Below, piece after piece: positions 9,407 to 18,214 of a stretch of DNA of 64,000 nt. The position numbers and the translations under genes were made by a program. The stretch is from VBDM01 sp963699535. Lineage in GTDB: Bacteria > Pseudomonadota > Gammaproteobacteria > Burkholderiales > SG8-39. Where the stretch lies: NCBI GenBank assembly GCA_963699535.1, contig CAVOUJ010000021.1:31149-95148 (forward strand). The letters are read 5' to 3'. Position 1 is the stretch's first letter. Each line of letters starts with the position of its first letter. The notes under the pieces were generated by a model. It was given only the letters and a program-made list of their open reading frames with translations. It did no database searches and was not told where the DNA came from.

Positions 9407-10624
9407 TCAGCGAAGCGTGGATCTTGCCGCAAACTGATCCGCGCCGACATCAATCTTCGCTCCGGCCGGCCGAGGATGCCCGTCAAAATCATCGCTCAGA
9501 CCGGGAACGGCCCGCCCGGCAGCGACGACCGAACTGATGGCAGAAGCCAAGTGCAGGTCGCCGCTGGCCGGGTTGACGAACCAGCTTCGAACCGCATTCG
9601 CCACATTATTGGAAACCACACCAGACGCCCCATTTCGGCTCACGATTGGCCTGTTCGTCAAGTTGTTCACGATCAAGACACCCGTCGTCGAGGCGAATCG
9701 ATACTCGATGGCCCAGGGAAAACTGTTGTCCATCAGGATTGTGTTGTTGTAGACCTGCGTGCCCGGACTCTCCATCAAGGCAATTCCGGTATCCGCAAAG
9801 CGGCCGGCGTCGGCGGCGTGGTAGATCATGTTGTTCCGGATGATTCCGCCCGTGTTACCTTTCCCGTCAAGCCCGAATCCGATTCCGCGGTCGCAGTTGA
9901 CGATCAGGTTTTTCTCCACGGTGTTGTTGGCCGAGCCGTCCCAAAAGTGCACCGCAAACTCGGCAACGGATCTGCTGGGACTGACAATATTGCGGAACGT
10001 ATTGTTACGGATTATCCAGTTCTTTGATCCATGAGCGTCGATGCCGCCGATGTAGAACTGCGGGCCGATGCCGGCGGTATATTCAAAAAGGCAGTTTTCA
10101 ACCAGCCCGTCGTCCGAGGAAACGCCACGAGCAGCCGGGTCATTGCTCACTTTGATCATCTGCTGGTAGGCGTCTCTCAAGATGCAGTTTCGAATCACCG
10201 GCGCGTCGGCGTCACTCTCGCCGGCGATTTGGATGAGATGGAACCCGCTTTTCTGCAGCGTGACATCGCTGAGTCTGAAATTTCGCGCCGCAACTCTGAC
10301 GAGGTTACCGATACGCGCGGTATTGCTCATGGCGTCGCCCTGGATTACGACCTTTTCACGAACGCCTGATTGGCCCGCGATTGTGACGTTAGGCGCGGTG
10401 ATGTTTAAGGTATTAATTAAGGCATAGACTCCATCGAGCACCAGGATCGTACTGTTGCCGCCGGAGCTATTGGCGGTGGCGACGGCGCGCTCCAGTTGAG
10501 CGACCGTACCTACGGTAATCGTCTGAGCCGAGGCGAGACTTGCCGTCCAAATGAAAACGAGTGCGTACCGGGGAATGAGTCGAATGGCATCGAATACTCG
10601 TGCGAGAGTTGCATTGAATGTCAT
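9407..10624 (-). CDS. Secreted right-handed parallel beta-helix protein
   Basis: The mature part reads as a pectate-lyase-like beta-helix, with many turns of the type NxTIxxNTFRNI, IIRNNMIYH and VYNNTILMDNSF. The N-terminus (TLARVFDAIRLIPRYALVFIWTASLASA) is a signal peptide cut before QTITVG. The ATG at 10624 is chosen because it places the signal at the start; an upstream in-frame codon at 10669 would add 15 residues. The end has a VGADQF motif common in choice-of-anchor beta-helix proteins. Such proteins bind or cut polysaccharides. Here it sits just after the EPS operon, where classical XrtA loci have a polysaccharide deacetylase, so a role in trimming or holding the exopolymer is plausible but inferred. 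No catalytic residues can be assigned. Confidence 0.75.
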   Translation of the reverse strand: MTFNATLARVFDAIRLIPRYALVFIWTASLASAQTITVGTVAQLERAVATANSSGGNSTILVLDGVYALINTLNITAPNVTIAGQSGVREKVVIQGDAMSNTARIGNLVRVAARNFRLSDVTLQKSGFHLIQIAGESDADAPVIRNCILRDAYQQMIKVSNDPAARGVSSDDGLVENCLFEYTAGIGPQFYIGGIDAHGSKNWIIRNNTFRNIVSPSRSVAEFAVHFWDGSANNTVEKNLIVNCDRGIGFGLDGKGNTGGIIRNNMIYHAADAGRFADTGIALMESPGTQVYNNTILMDNSFPWAIEYRFASTTGVLIVNNLTNRPIVSRNGASGVVSNNVANAVRSWFVNPASGDLHLASAISSVVAAGRAVPGLSDDFDGHPRPAGAKIDVGADQFAARSTLR

Positions 10625-10701
10625 GATCGCATCGAGATTGCGAGATGAGATGGCAACGCGATCCGGCAACTTGGACCGTCTCGCTTACGACCAGTCCTGT
10701 T

Positions 10702-11787
10702 TCACCGGTTCTTTTTGCGCATGTCGACGGTGGGCATGTCGACAGTGGATTCCAGCCGCAGACCGGTGCCTTTTTTTTGGGCGAGATTCCGCAGATGAAC
10801 CTCGATTGCCGCAAGACTCTTGCCGATCAAGTCCAGCGCCGGCGCGAGGTGCTCTATTTTTCCGGCTTGGCCGGCGATCGTCGCCAAGGCTCCGGATTGC
10901 TCTCGCAGGATTTCAAGCATTGCTTTCTCGGCCGGAACGGAAGGCGTCTTGAGGCGGTGCTTTTCTATGCGCTCGGCGTAAGACGGCCACTGCAGCTCCC
11001 TATTGGCCGCCTCCATCACTTCCTGAGTGACTTCGTGCAGGTTGTCGGCGTAAGCGCAAGTCAGTGCCACATCGCAAAGAGTGTTGACCAGGCGCGGGAT
11101 GCCTCCCGTGTAGTTGTAGATGAAAGACAGCGTCTCGGGCCGGAACAACGCCGTGTTCTTGGCCCCTGCGATGCCGAGCCGGTGGCGTATGTAAGCGCCG
11201 ATTTCTTGATCGTTCAGGGCGGGAATGTAGTAACGCAGCTTTACACGCTGCCTCAGCTGATCCATTCCTGGATGATCGAGAAGCTCGTTCAGCTGCGGCT
11301 GCCCGACAAGAATCACGTGGAGCATCTTTTCTTTCTTGGTTTCCAGCCCCGCGAGCATGCGGATCTCCTCCAGCACCTTCATGCTCAGATTGTGCGCATC
11401 GTCAACGATCAGCACGATCTGCTTGCGCTGCTGGGACTGCTTGACGAGGAAATTGTTCAGCATGTCGAGCAGCTCGACTTTCTTGGCGTCAAACGGATCC
11501 ACGCCGAACTCAACCAGTAGGGCCTGAAGGAATTCGACTTCATCGAGCTGCGTCTGGAAAACCTTGGCAACGAGGACATCTTCGTTCAGTTCCGACAGCA
11601 GCTTCTGGATCAGGGTTGTCTTGCCGGAGCCGATTTCTCCGGTGATAACCACGAAGCCTTCCTGGTTCCACACGGTGTAATCCATGTAGGTCTTGGCGCG
11701 CGTGTGGGCCTCGCTCATGAACAGGAAGTCGATGTCCGGCGTGAGCCGGAACGGCTGCGCGGTCAGGTTGAAATGCTCGAGATACAT
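10702..11787 (-). CDS. XrtA/PEP-CTERM system-associated ExeA-like AAA ATPase
   Basis: This 361-residue protein begins MYLEHFNLTAQPFRLTPD, the hallmark of ExeA/GspA-type ATPases of the PEP-CTERM-associated family (TIGR03015). Walker A is GEIGSGKT at residues 50-57 and Walker B is IVLIVDD at about 124-130; a sensor-like GGIPRLVN follows at about 230. A Lys-rich tail follows the AAA domain. It starts 6 bases after the beta-barrel gene and is the last EPS gene on the minus strand. In related loci it is encoded beside the export machinery and is thought to energise or assemble it. Confidence 0.88.
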   Translation of the reverse strand: MYLEHFNLTAQPFRLTPDIDFLFMSEAHTRAKTYMDYTVWNQEGFVVITGEIGSGKTTLIQKLLSELNEDVLVAKVFQTQLDEVEFLQALLVEFGVDPFDAKKVELLDMLNNFLVKQSQQRKQIVLIVDDAHNLSMKVLEEIRMLAGLETKKEKMLHVILVGQPQLNELLDHPGMDQLRQRVKLRYYIPALNDQEIGAYIRHRLGIAGAKNTALFRPETLSFIYNYTGGIPRLVNTLCDVALTCAYADNLHEVTQEVMEAANRELQWPSYAERIEKHRLKTPSVPAEKAMLEILREQSGALATIAGQAGKIEHLAPALDLIGKSLAAIEVHLRNLAQKKGTGLRLESTVDMPTVDMRKKNR

Positions 11788-11793
11788 GTCCGT

Positions 11794-13158
11794 CTATCTT
11801 CTGGATTGAGGCGTATACGGGGCTCCCGTACTATAGCCTAGAACCAGCGTGCCGCGCCGATCCACGTAGCTCTGCAGCGGCACATTGCTCTGGCGCTCCA
11901 GCCGTCCGCCCTCCACCCTCAGGCTGGTGCTCCGCCCCAGCTGGTAGAGCAGACCCGCGGCCGTTTCGCGATCTGTATCCTCCTCATGGTTGCTCGAGAA
12001 GACGCGCTTTGAGTACCGCGTGAAAGCATAGGCCTGGGCTTCAATGGAAAACTGCAAAGACCCGGAAATTCTCCCGCCTTTCTCGCTGTAGTCCTGGGGC
12101 AGAGTCGCGAAATCGACGCTCCGCAGGTACCCCTGCACGAGGTAACCGAGGAACCCGCCTTGGCTCTCGTAGGTCAAGTCGGCGCGGCGGCTGTGATAGA
12201 TGTCGGGCTGAAAAAAGTTGCCCGTGCTCAGGGGCACCGCGGCCACCTCGCCTCGAATCGAGGGCAGCGTCGGAATCGAAAAATCTTGAATCGTATCGCT
12301 GTACGTGTCGGAGATCTGGTCGGCAAGGAGAATGCGGAGCGCGGTTTCCGACGTGCGCGCCCACTGGCCGAAGTACCGGAAGAGCCGGCCCCTAAATCGC
12401 TCTCCCCCGTATTGCTGGAGGACCGTGCTGCCGACGTCTACCGTCTGCCGGACGGTGGGCTCGGAGAAGTCAAAACGGAAAAACCCATCCCACCGGGAAA
12501 TGTCGGTGTAGAGGGCGGGGGGGTCGAAGTGGATGCGGGTCGCCTGGAAGTTGAGCGACAAGACGCTCGGCGTCGAGATCTGGCGCAGCCATTGGCCGTA
12601 GGCCGTGTAACGGTCGCTGTCTCCTTCCCCGCCTCCGTGGACACGGAATTGGCCGTATCGAGCCCCGATCACCGGCGTGTTGGCGGCATCCCAGCGAAAG
12701 CTGAATTCCGGACCCGTGCTGAAGGAATTGGTCTTCTGCATAGTCGCAGGCGTAGCCGGGTCCCTGACGCTCGTGTTCAACTCCCGGTAAACATCCTGGA
12801 AAGTCCAGGTGAAGAAGCTGGGCGATATCGTCCATACCCCTAAGCCATCGAGGAAGAACCCGTTATCGTCAGGATAGACGTTGTGAACGAAGCGTCGTTT
12901 TTCCACTTGCGCCACCAGCCGCGCGGTCAACTCGGCGCTGCGTTCGTTGTACACGAGTCCGCCGAAAAGTTGTTCCGTGTATTCGGAGCGCGGGTCCGTC
13001 TCGCTTCGCGTGATATTGCTGTCGTGAGACACGGCGTATCCCGCGCCAAAATCGATCTGCGCCGCGAAGACCGGCCCACTGCCGGGGCCGCCGCAGCACA
13101 TCAGCGCGGCGCAGGACGTCCAGAACCGGAAGGCGTTTGTGCGACCCGCTTTGCTCAA
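11794..13158 (-). CDS. PEP-CTERM system-associated outer membrane beta-barrel protein (TIGR03016-like)
   Basis: About 454 residues, with an N-terminal signal (FRFWTSCAALMCC...VFAA) followed by AQIDFGAGYAVSHDSNITRS, a typical opening of this family. Alternating hydrophobic and polar strands run to the end, consistent with an outer-membrane barrel. The open frame extends further up (to 13347), but this would overlap the kinase gene by 190 bases. A TTG at 13158 overlaps the kinase stop in a TTGA and gives a normal signal peptide, so it is preferred. The probable role is outer-membrane passage of the exopolysaccharide, as inferred from the conserved gene order. Confidence 0.8.
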   Translation of the reverse strand: MSKAGRTNAFRFWTSCAALMCCGGPGSGPVFAAQIDFGAGYAVSHDSNITRSETDPRSEYTEQLFGGLVYNERSAELTARLVAQVEKRRFVHNVYPDDNGFFLDGLGVWTISPSFFTWTFQDVYRELNTSVRDPATPATMQKTNSFSTGPEFSFRWDAANTPVIGARYGQFRVHGGGEGDSDRYTAYGQWLRQISTPSVLSLNFQATRIHFDPPALYTDISRWDGFFRFDFSEPTVRQTVDVGSTVLQQYGGERFRGRLFRYFGQWARTSETALRILLADQISDTYSDTIQDFSIPTLPSIRGEVAAVPLSTGNFFQPDIYHSRRADLTYESQGGFLGYLVQGYLRSVDFATLPQDYSEKGGRISGSLQFSIEAQAYAFTRYSKRVFSSNHEEDTDRETAAGLLYQLGRSTSLRVEGGRLERQSNVPLQSYVDRRGTLVLGYSTGAPYTPQSRR

Positions 13159-14057
13159 CCGCCGGCCCACGGGAATCGCACGCGCCAATGCCTGAGCAAG
13201 ATTTCGCGCCAGTCGATCTGCGGAATGCGCGGTTCGTCGTTGAAGACGACACCAAGCAGCTTCTTTCCGCCGATTTCCTTGACACAGTTCTCGATCTGCG
13301 TGCCCGTGACGCGCCCGTAGCGTCCGACGAGGACCACATAGTCGCACAGCTCGGAAAGCATCCGTATGTCCGCGATATCCGACATGGAGGGACCGTCAAG
13401 AATGATGAAGCGCTCCGGATAACGCCGGCGGACCGATTCGATCAGGCGCCGCATCTTGAGCGAGGTAAAGTACTCAGCCGGAATCTCGCGTTTTCTGCCC
13501 GCCGCAATCACTCGGAACCGCGAGATGCCGACGGGGCGGATGATTGTGGACAGGTCGAGGTCCGGATTCTCCAGGTAGTCAGTCAGTCCCGGGGTCGATG
13601 GATCGTCCAGCAGTCGGTGAAGGGTGGGATTGCGGAGATTGCAGTCGACCACCAGCGCCGTGTTTCCCGCGTCGAAGGCAAATGCCGCGGCGAGATTTTG
13701 CGCGACGAAGCTGCTGCCGCTTCCCTTGCTCATGGCGCTCACCAGAATCACCCCGTTTAGTCCCTCTCCCTGCAGGATGATCTTGGTACGCAGGTCGCGA
13801 AACGCCTGAACCGCCGGATCGTCGACGAGTTCCGGCCGGATGATTCCATGCCGAGAGAGATCCTCCGCGTCCAGAAGAGGCCCTTCGTTCTGGTTCATCC
13901 GGGAAATGTCCTCGAGCCGGACGATCTCACCTCTCCGTTCCGGTATCAGGGCCGTCCCGGGTATGGGGGCCCAGTCCTCGGCGGGACCGGACCCCGCATC
14001 CGGTTGCTTGTGCCGTTCCCCGCGCGCCTTGTTGAGGGCCTTCTCGATCTTGCTCAT
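13155..14057 (-). CDS. CpsD/CapB-like polysaccharide ATPase with a degenerate P-loop
   Basis: A 300-residue cytoplasmic protein of the bacterial tyrosine-kinase (BY-kinase) fold, next to the chain-length protein as usual. Walker A' (LVVDCNLRNP, about 135-144) and Walker B (FIILDGPS) are present. The P-loop, however, reads SAMSKGSGSSF (about 107-117), so the usual Lys of GxGK(S/T) is Ser. The C-terminus (RHWRVRFPWAGG) has no tyrosine cluster. It may therefore bind nucleotide poorly and lack autophosphorylation, acting as a partner of the chain-length protein. The start ATG lies 1 base after the stop of the chain-length gene, showing tight coupling. Confidence 0.8.
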   Translation of the reverse strand: MSKIEKALNKARGERHKQPDAGSGPAEDWAPIPGTALIPERRGEIVRLEDISRMNQNEGPLLDAEDLSRHGIIRPELVDDPAVQAFRDLRTKIILQGEGLNGVILVSAMSKGSGSSFVAQNLAAAFAFDAGNTALVVDCNLRNPTLHRLLDDPSTPGLTDYLENPDLDLSTIIRPVGISRFRVIAAGRKREIPAEYFTSLKMRRLIESVRRRYPERFIILDGPSMSDIADIRMLSELCDYVVLVGRYGRVTGTQIENCVKEIGGKKLLGVVFNDEPRIPQIDWREILLRHWRVRFPWAGG

Positions 14058-14058
14058 T

Positions 14059-15603
14059 TCACAGTACCTGGGCCATTCGCAGCATGGAAAGGATCGCGCA
14101 CACGGCCAGCGTCGCCACCAGTACCAGCTTCAGCACCGGGAGTTCTCCCCTCAGCTGCTTCAGTTCGTCCGGCGTCCAAAGATGAGGGATGGTCGCCAGG
14201 ACCGGAACATTGTGCGTTTTCGGAATGATGTCTCCCACGCGGACTCGCGGGTCGAGTTGCATCCGTATATAGAGCAGTCCGAAAGGAACCAGCAGCCCGA
14301 GCGCAAACCCGCCGACCAGAAAGTGCCAGAATCGCGGCCCTTTGGGGGCTTGCGGTCGAGTCGCCGGTTCCTGAATGCTGAACGTCAATCCCTGGCGATC
14401 GTCGTCCAGACTCATCGAAACGCGCGCCCTTTCACGACGGCGCAGAAGATCCTGATAGATCTCGCGGTTGATCTGATTGTCGCGTGCCAGATCGGCCAGT
14501 CGCGCATCCCCGCTGCGCACGCCCTTGCCGCGCTGGGCCTCATCCCGGAGCAAGCGCTGCGACTCCGCGATACGCGCCTTGAGCGATTCAACCGTCACTT
14601 GGGATGCCGACAGTTCGCGGCGCAATTGCTGATAGATCGGACTATTCATCGCCGATTCGCTCATTTCCCCGCGGCCGGCACGTTCTCCCTGGCTGGGCCG
14701 TTGGCGCTCGGATTCAAGTGCTTTCGTCAAGTCCTGAATCTGCATCTTGATCTGAATGATGTCCGGATGAGTGTCGAGGTAGCTCAGCCGCATCGTATCG
14801 AGCTTCGCCTGCAAGTCTCCGATGCGAGCCCGCATCTGGCCCTCGCGCGTAATCCCCGCGGTAACGTCCGCTTCGCCGGACACCTGCCGCTCGAGAGAGG
14901 CGCGCCTGATCTCCGCTTCCCTCAGTTCCATGGTGGTAGTTTCAATGCGCGCGTTCAGCGCGGCCAGACGTGCGCTCAGCTCGACCTCGTTGACCGGGCG
15001 CGCGTCCACGTTCGATCCGCGCACCTGCCTGATTTCCTGTTCGCTCTGGGCAAGCTTCGCCTCGTATTCCCGGGCTTGCCTGTCGATGAACTCGTATGCG
15101 GCTCGGGTCTCGGCCGCCCTGGCGGCAACTCCTTCCTGAATGAAAAGCTCGGCGAATCTCTGCGTCACGCGAAACGCCCGGTCCGGATCGGTATCGCGGT
15201 ATTCGATCTTGACGAGGTTCCTCCCGACGTTGGAGACGGTCGTGCGCCTTTTGATCTCTTCGATCAGGAACTCCTGCTCCACCGCGCTCGGGTTTCTGTC
15301 CGACCACCCCCCATGTTCCAGAATGCGGTCCATGATCCTGCGTCCGTAAATGAGCTCGCGCGCGTTCCTGGTCAAGTCGCTGACATCCGTCGCCACGGCC
15401 GCGCCCTGCATCAGAGGCTGGATGATGTTCCTGTCTTCCACGAGAATATTCGTCGATGCCGAATAGAATTTCGGCCACGTCAGTCCCAGCGTGAGGAGCA
15501 CGGCGTTCACGAGAACGAAGATTCCCACGAACACGCGCCGTGAAATGAATGCCTCCCTGACGAGCGTCCTTACAATCTGTTCCGGATGTATCTGCATCTG
15601 CAA
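14059..15603 (-). CDS. Polysaccharide chain length determinant protein, PEP-CTERM locus type (TIGR03007-like)
   Basis: This is a 514-residue inner-membrane protein of the Wzz family. A transmembrane helix near residues 22-42 (RVFVGIFVLVNAVLLTLGL) is followed by a Wzz domain and a long periplasmic coiled coil (about 160-380, rich in Arg, Glu and Ala). A second helix lies before residue 440 (FWHFLVGGFALGLLVPFGLLY) and a hydrophobic tail closes the protein. It controls chain length of the exported polymer together with the adjoining kinase-like ATPase. It lies 8 bases after the export lipoprotein gene. Confidence 0.87.
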   Translation of the reverse strand: MQMQIHPEQIVRTLVREAFISRRVFVGIFVLVNAVLLTLGLTWPKFYSASTNILVEDRNIIQPLMQGAAVATDVSDLTRNARELIYGRRIMDRILEHGGWSDRNPSAVEQEFLIEEIKRRTTVSNVGRNLVKIEYRDTDPDRAFRVTQRFAELFIQEGVAARAAETRAAYEFIDRQAREYEAKLAQSEQEIRQVRGSNVDARPVNEVELSARLAALNARIETTTMELREAEIRRASLERQVSGEADVTAGITREGQMRARIGDLQAKLDTMRLSYLDTHPDIIQIKMQIQDLTKALESERQRPSQGERAGRGEMSESAMNSPIYQQLRRELSASQVTVESLKARIAESQRLLRDEAQRGKGVRSGDARLADLARDNQINREIYQDLLRRRERARVSMSLDDDRQGLTFSIQEPATRPQAPKGPRFWHFLVGGFALGLLVPFGLLYIRMQLDPRVRVGDIIPKTHNVPVLATIPHLWTPDELKQLRGELPVLKLVLVATLAVCAILSMLRMAQVL

Positions 15604-15611
15604 TCCCCCGA

Positions 15612-16232
15612 CTAGAACAGTCTCTCGGGAACCGCTATTACATCTCCCGGCGCGAGCAACAAATTGGTTTCAAGCTTGCCCTTGCGGAGTATGTCGCCCA
15701 GTTCGATCGGGAACACTTCGGTCTTGCTCTTGGTCTTGCGAAACAGCCGCGACCGATTGGGCGACGCGAAGTCAGTCAGGCCACCGGCTTCGAGTACCGC
15801 ATCGAGAACCGTCATTCCCTGACGATGAGGTATCGAACGCGGGGTACGTACTGCGCCGGTCACACGCACACGCGTTAGGAATTCGTGTGATCGTAGTTCC
15901 GTAATGATCACGGCCACATTGGGTTCGCGAATATACTCGGAGAGCCGTTTTCTGATGGTTTCGGCAACCTCGCTCGGGGTTTGCCCCCCGGCTTGGACGT
16001 CGCCGATGATCGGCACCGAGATTTTTCCGTCTGGCCGCACCGGCGCGGTCACGGTCAACTCTGGATTGCGCCATACGGTCACCTGTACCCGATCGTCCAC
16101 TCCAATGCGGTAGTCACCCTCGACTTCGGGTACCAGACTTGCGCCGGTGGTTTCCGCGGGATCTTCCAGACCTGCGCAAGCGACCAAATTCAGCGCCAAC
16201 ACAGGAATAACAATCCACTGCACTCGATTCAT
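15612..16232 (-). CDS. Exopolysaccharide export lipoprotein, Wza/PEP-CTERM type (TIGR03027-like)
   Basis: A 206-residue lipoprotein with the signal MNRVQWIVIPVLALNLVAC and Cys at 19. It has a poly-export domain (YRIGVDDRVQVTVWRNPELT, about 40-60, then PDGKISVPIIGDV) and an SLBB domain (VRVTGAVRTP, about 120). The short length fits the PEP-CTERM export subfamily. It would form the periplasmic/outer-membrane export channel. A 162-base gap without a gene separates it from the sugar transferase upstream. Confidence 0.88.
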   Translation of the reverse strand: MNRVQWIVIPVLALNLVACAGLEDPAETTGASLVPEVEGDYRIGVDDRVQVTVWRNPELTVTAPVRPDGKISVPIIGDVQAGGQTPSEVAETIRKRLSEYIREPNVAVIITELRSHEFLTRVRVTGAVRTPRSIPHRQGMTVLDAVLEAGGLTDFASPNRSRLFRKTKSKTEVFPIELGDILRKGKLETNLLLAPGDVIAVPERLF

Positions 16233-16394
16233 CTGTTCCTCGCCATGCCCTTATCTTTCAATCGGGCTCTTTCCGAGTCGACCCGGCGGCGCCGAGCCCT
16301 ACTCGGAAGACTGCAATAATAATTGGGTTGCTCATGTTATTCCACGCGTTCAAGCACACCGAGCCATGTTTGACTATGAGACCTTGAGATAGCC

Positions 16395-17813
16395 CTAACG
16401 AGCACCCTTGCCGAACAGGACGACCTGCGCAGTTTGCAGAAGAATGACCAAATCGAGAAACAGGGAGTGATTCTTCACGTAGTAGAGATCGAATTGAAGC
16501 TTCTGCACGGCATCGTCAAGAGACGCTCCGTACGGATACCGAACCTGCGCCCACCCGGTGATCCCCGGCCTCACCGAGTGGCGGCTTCCATAAAAGGGCA
16601 CTTTCCGGCTGAGATCCTGGACGAACGGCGGTCGCTCGGGACGAGGGCCGACGAAACTCATGTCGCCACGAAGGACGTTGATGAGCTGAGGCAGTTCGTC
16701 GATCCTCGTCAGCCTGAGGAATTTGCCTACCCGCGTAATGCGGTCGTCGTTCTTTTCCGCCCACCGCGCAACGCCGTCCTTCTCCGCGTCGATGCGCATA
16801 CTGCGAAACTTCAGTATCTCGAACACCCTGCCCGACTCGCCTACTCGCGTCTGGCGATACAGAATCGGCCGGCCGCTCTCACGCCATATCGCGAGTGCCG
16901 CAAGCAGCATGAGCGGCAAGGTGGCGATGAGCATGGCGCAGCTCACACAGATATCGAACGCACGCTTCAGGAGCTTCCGAAAACCAGTCCTGGAAAACCC
17001 TTCAGAAAAGATCATCCAGCTCGCGCTCAATGAATTGATTTGAACGTAACCGGTCTCCCTTTCAAAGAAGGTCGGCAAGTCCACGATGCTGATCCCCTGG
17101 AGCTTGCACTCGAGGAGTTTCGACATCGGCAAATGCCCGTTGCGCCGGTCTCTCACACCCACGACGATCTCGTCGATTCTGTGCTGCTCGACGAGTTCAC
17201 GCAGGGCGGTGCAGTCGCCGAGCAACTTCGACTTGTCCCGCCCAGGATGTTCATCCCCGCACAGTACGAAACCCACCAGGTCGAAACCTGCACTCGGGCC
17301 GAGCTTGCTTTGCAGCGCATCGACCCCGGCCGCCCGGGACCCGCTCCCGAGCACGAGGATGCGGCGCTTGAGCGCCTTGTGCCCCATGATCCGGAAGAAA
17401 ACCACGCGCGCCAGAGCCGTGAGAACGAGGGAGAACAGAAAGGTCAAGATCAGGATGCCTCGACCCAGGAAACTTCCGGGGATGACGTAGAAGATGATGA
17501 CGATCGCCAGAGCCCCGGCCGGAAAGCTCGCCAGGAAACGCACGTGGTATTCTCTGTCGTTCCTGTTCAGGGCCGAACCGTAGAGCCCAAACGCAGTCAT
17601 CACCGCCAGCATCACAAACGCGTACAAGAGAGCGCGCGGGAACAGCGGGAACAATCCCTGCGACGAGCCGCTCGCCAAGGAGGAGGTCAAGTTGAGATCA
17701 AGGAAACGCAGGGTACCCGCGAGGTACACCGCGCCAACATGAATCGCAGCCTCGGCGAGCATCAGGAAGATGAGGGGAACCGAGACGTAGTGTCCAAAAA
17801 GGCGAACGCTCAC
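16395..17813 (-). CDS. Undecaprenyl-phosphate sugar transferase, XrtA/PEP-CTERM system type (TIGR03013-like)
   Basis: A 472-residue polyprenyl-phosphate sugar-1-phosphate transferase that starts the EPS repeat unit on the inner membrane. Four or five transmembrane segments fill the first 140 residues, a CoA-binding-like domain (RRILVLGSGSRAAGVDAL, about 149-166) follows, and then the bacterial sugar transferase domain with FEILKFRSMR, RLTRIDELPQLINVLRGDMS and FVGPRPERP. The start GTG overlaps the stop of the small upstream gene (GTGA), with GGGAGG a few bases before it, so the two are translationally coupled. Confidence 0.9.
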   Translation of the reverse strand: MSVRLFGHYVSVPLIFLMLAEAAIHVGAVYLAGTLRFLDLNLTSSLASGSSQGLFPLFPRALLYAFVMLAVMTAFGLYGSALNRNDREYHVRFLASFPAGALAIVIIFYVIPGSFLGRGILILTFLFSLVLTALARVVFFRIMGHKALKRRILVLGSGSRAAGVDALQSKLGPSAGFDLVGFVLCGDEHPGRDKSKLLGDCTALRELVEQHRIDEIVVGVRDRRNGHLPMSKLLECKLQGISIVDLPTFFERETGYVQINSLSASWMIFSEGFSRTGFRKLLKRAFDICVSCAMLIATLPLMLLAALAIWRESGRPILYRQTRVGESGRVFEILKFRSMRIDAEKDGVARWAEKNDDRITRVGKFLRLTRIDELPQLINVLRGDMSFVGPRPERPPFVQDLSRKVPFYGSRHSVRPGITGWAQVRYPYGASLDDAVQKLQFDLYYVKNHSLFLDLVILLQTAQVVLFGKGAR

Positions 17814-18214
17814 GACACCCTCCCTACCTCACGCTGCCCCTTCACACTCTGCTCCCTGCGCCCGCGCATTTTTTTAGCGAGCCTTCGCCCGAGAATCCGG
17901 CCTGGCTTTTCTTTCGCTAGCCCCCGATCGATGCTAGGCGCGACAGGCTGCTTTCGCAATAGCTCCTTGGGCGGACTCGCGGTTGAATACGCGTTGTGGC
18001 CACTCACGTTCGTCGGTTGCCGCAGGCCTAGTTCGGTTCGCGGGCCCGCAGCGGCCGTGATTGCGGTGACGTCCACGGTCGGGAGGCCTCCTGGATTCGG
18101 GCGAATGCGCCGGGGAATTTGCTTCAGATCGACAGGCACCGGCAGGTTCATGGTTGGCCAAACAACAAGGGCAAATAACAGTGATGCCAGCAGCATGGAT
18201 TGTGCCAATTCCAA
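17810..18214 (-). CDS. Small basic protein of unknown function at the head of the EPS operon
   Basis: The frame codes 134 residues: a hydrophobic N-terminus (MLLASLLFALVVWP) followed by a Pro-, Arg- and Lys-rich tail. Its TGA overlaps the GTG of the sugar transferase. It could be a real anchored or secreted protein. A sigma-54 promoter candidate (18192-18207) overlaps the first ATG, in which case translation would start at the ATG at 18151 and the signal-like part would be lost. I do not recognise a family. Confidence 0.4.
   Translation of the reverse strand: MELAQSMLLASLLFALVVWPTMNLPVPVDLKQIPRRIRPNPGGLPTVDVTAITAAAGPRTELGLRQPTNVSGHNAYSTASPPKELLRKQPVAPSIDRGLAKEKPGRILGRRLAKKMRGRREQSVKGQREVGRVS
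18192..18207 (-). promoter_or_regulatory. Candidate sigma-54 promoter of the EPS operon
   Basis: The minus strand reads TGGCAC-AATCC-ATGCT: a perfect -24 element, the right 5-base spacer, and four of five -12 bases including the invariant GC. It lies about 380 bases before the sugar transferase gene. XrtA/PEP-CTERM loci are commonly under the PrsK/PrsR-RpoN system, which supports the reading. It overlaps possible coding sequence. Confidence 0.4.

Noticed and set aside
13159..13347. Upstream extension of the outer-membrane barrel gene
   Set aside because: It lies inside the kinase-like gene, is very Arg-rich, and would bury the signal peptide; the TTG at 13158 fits better.
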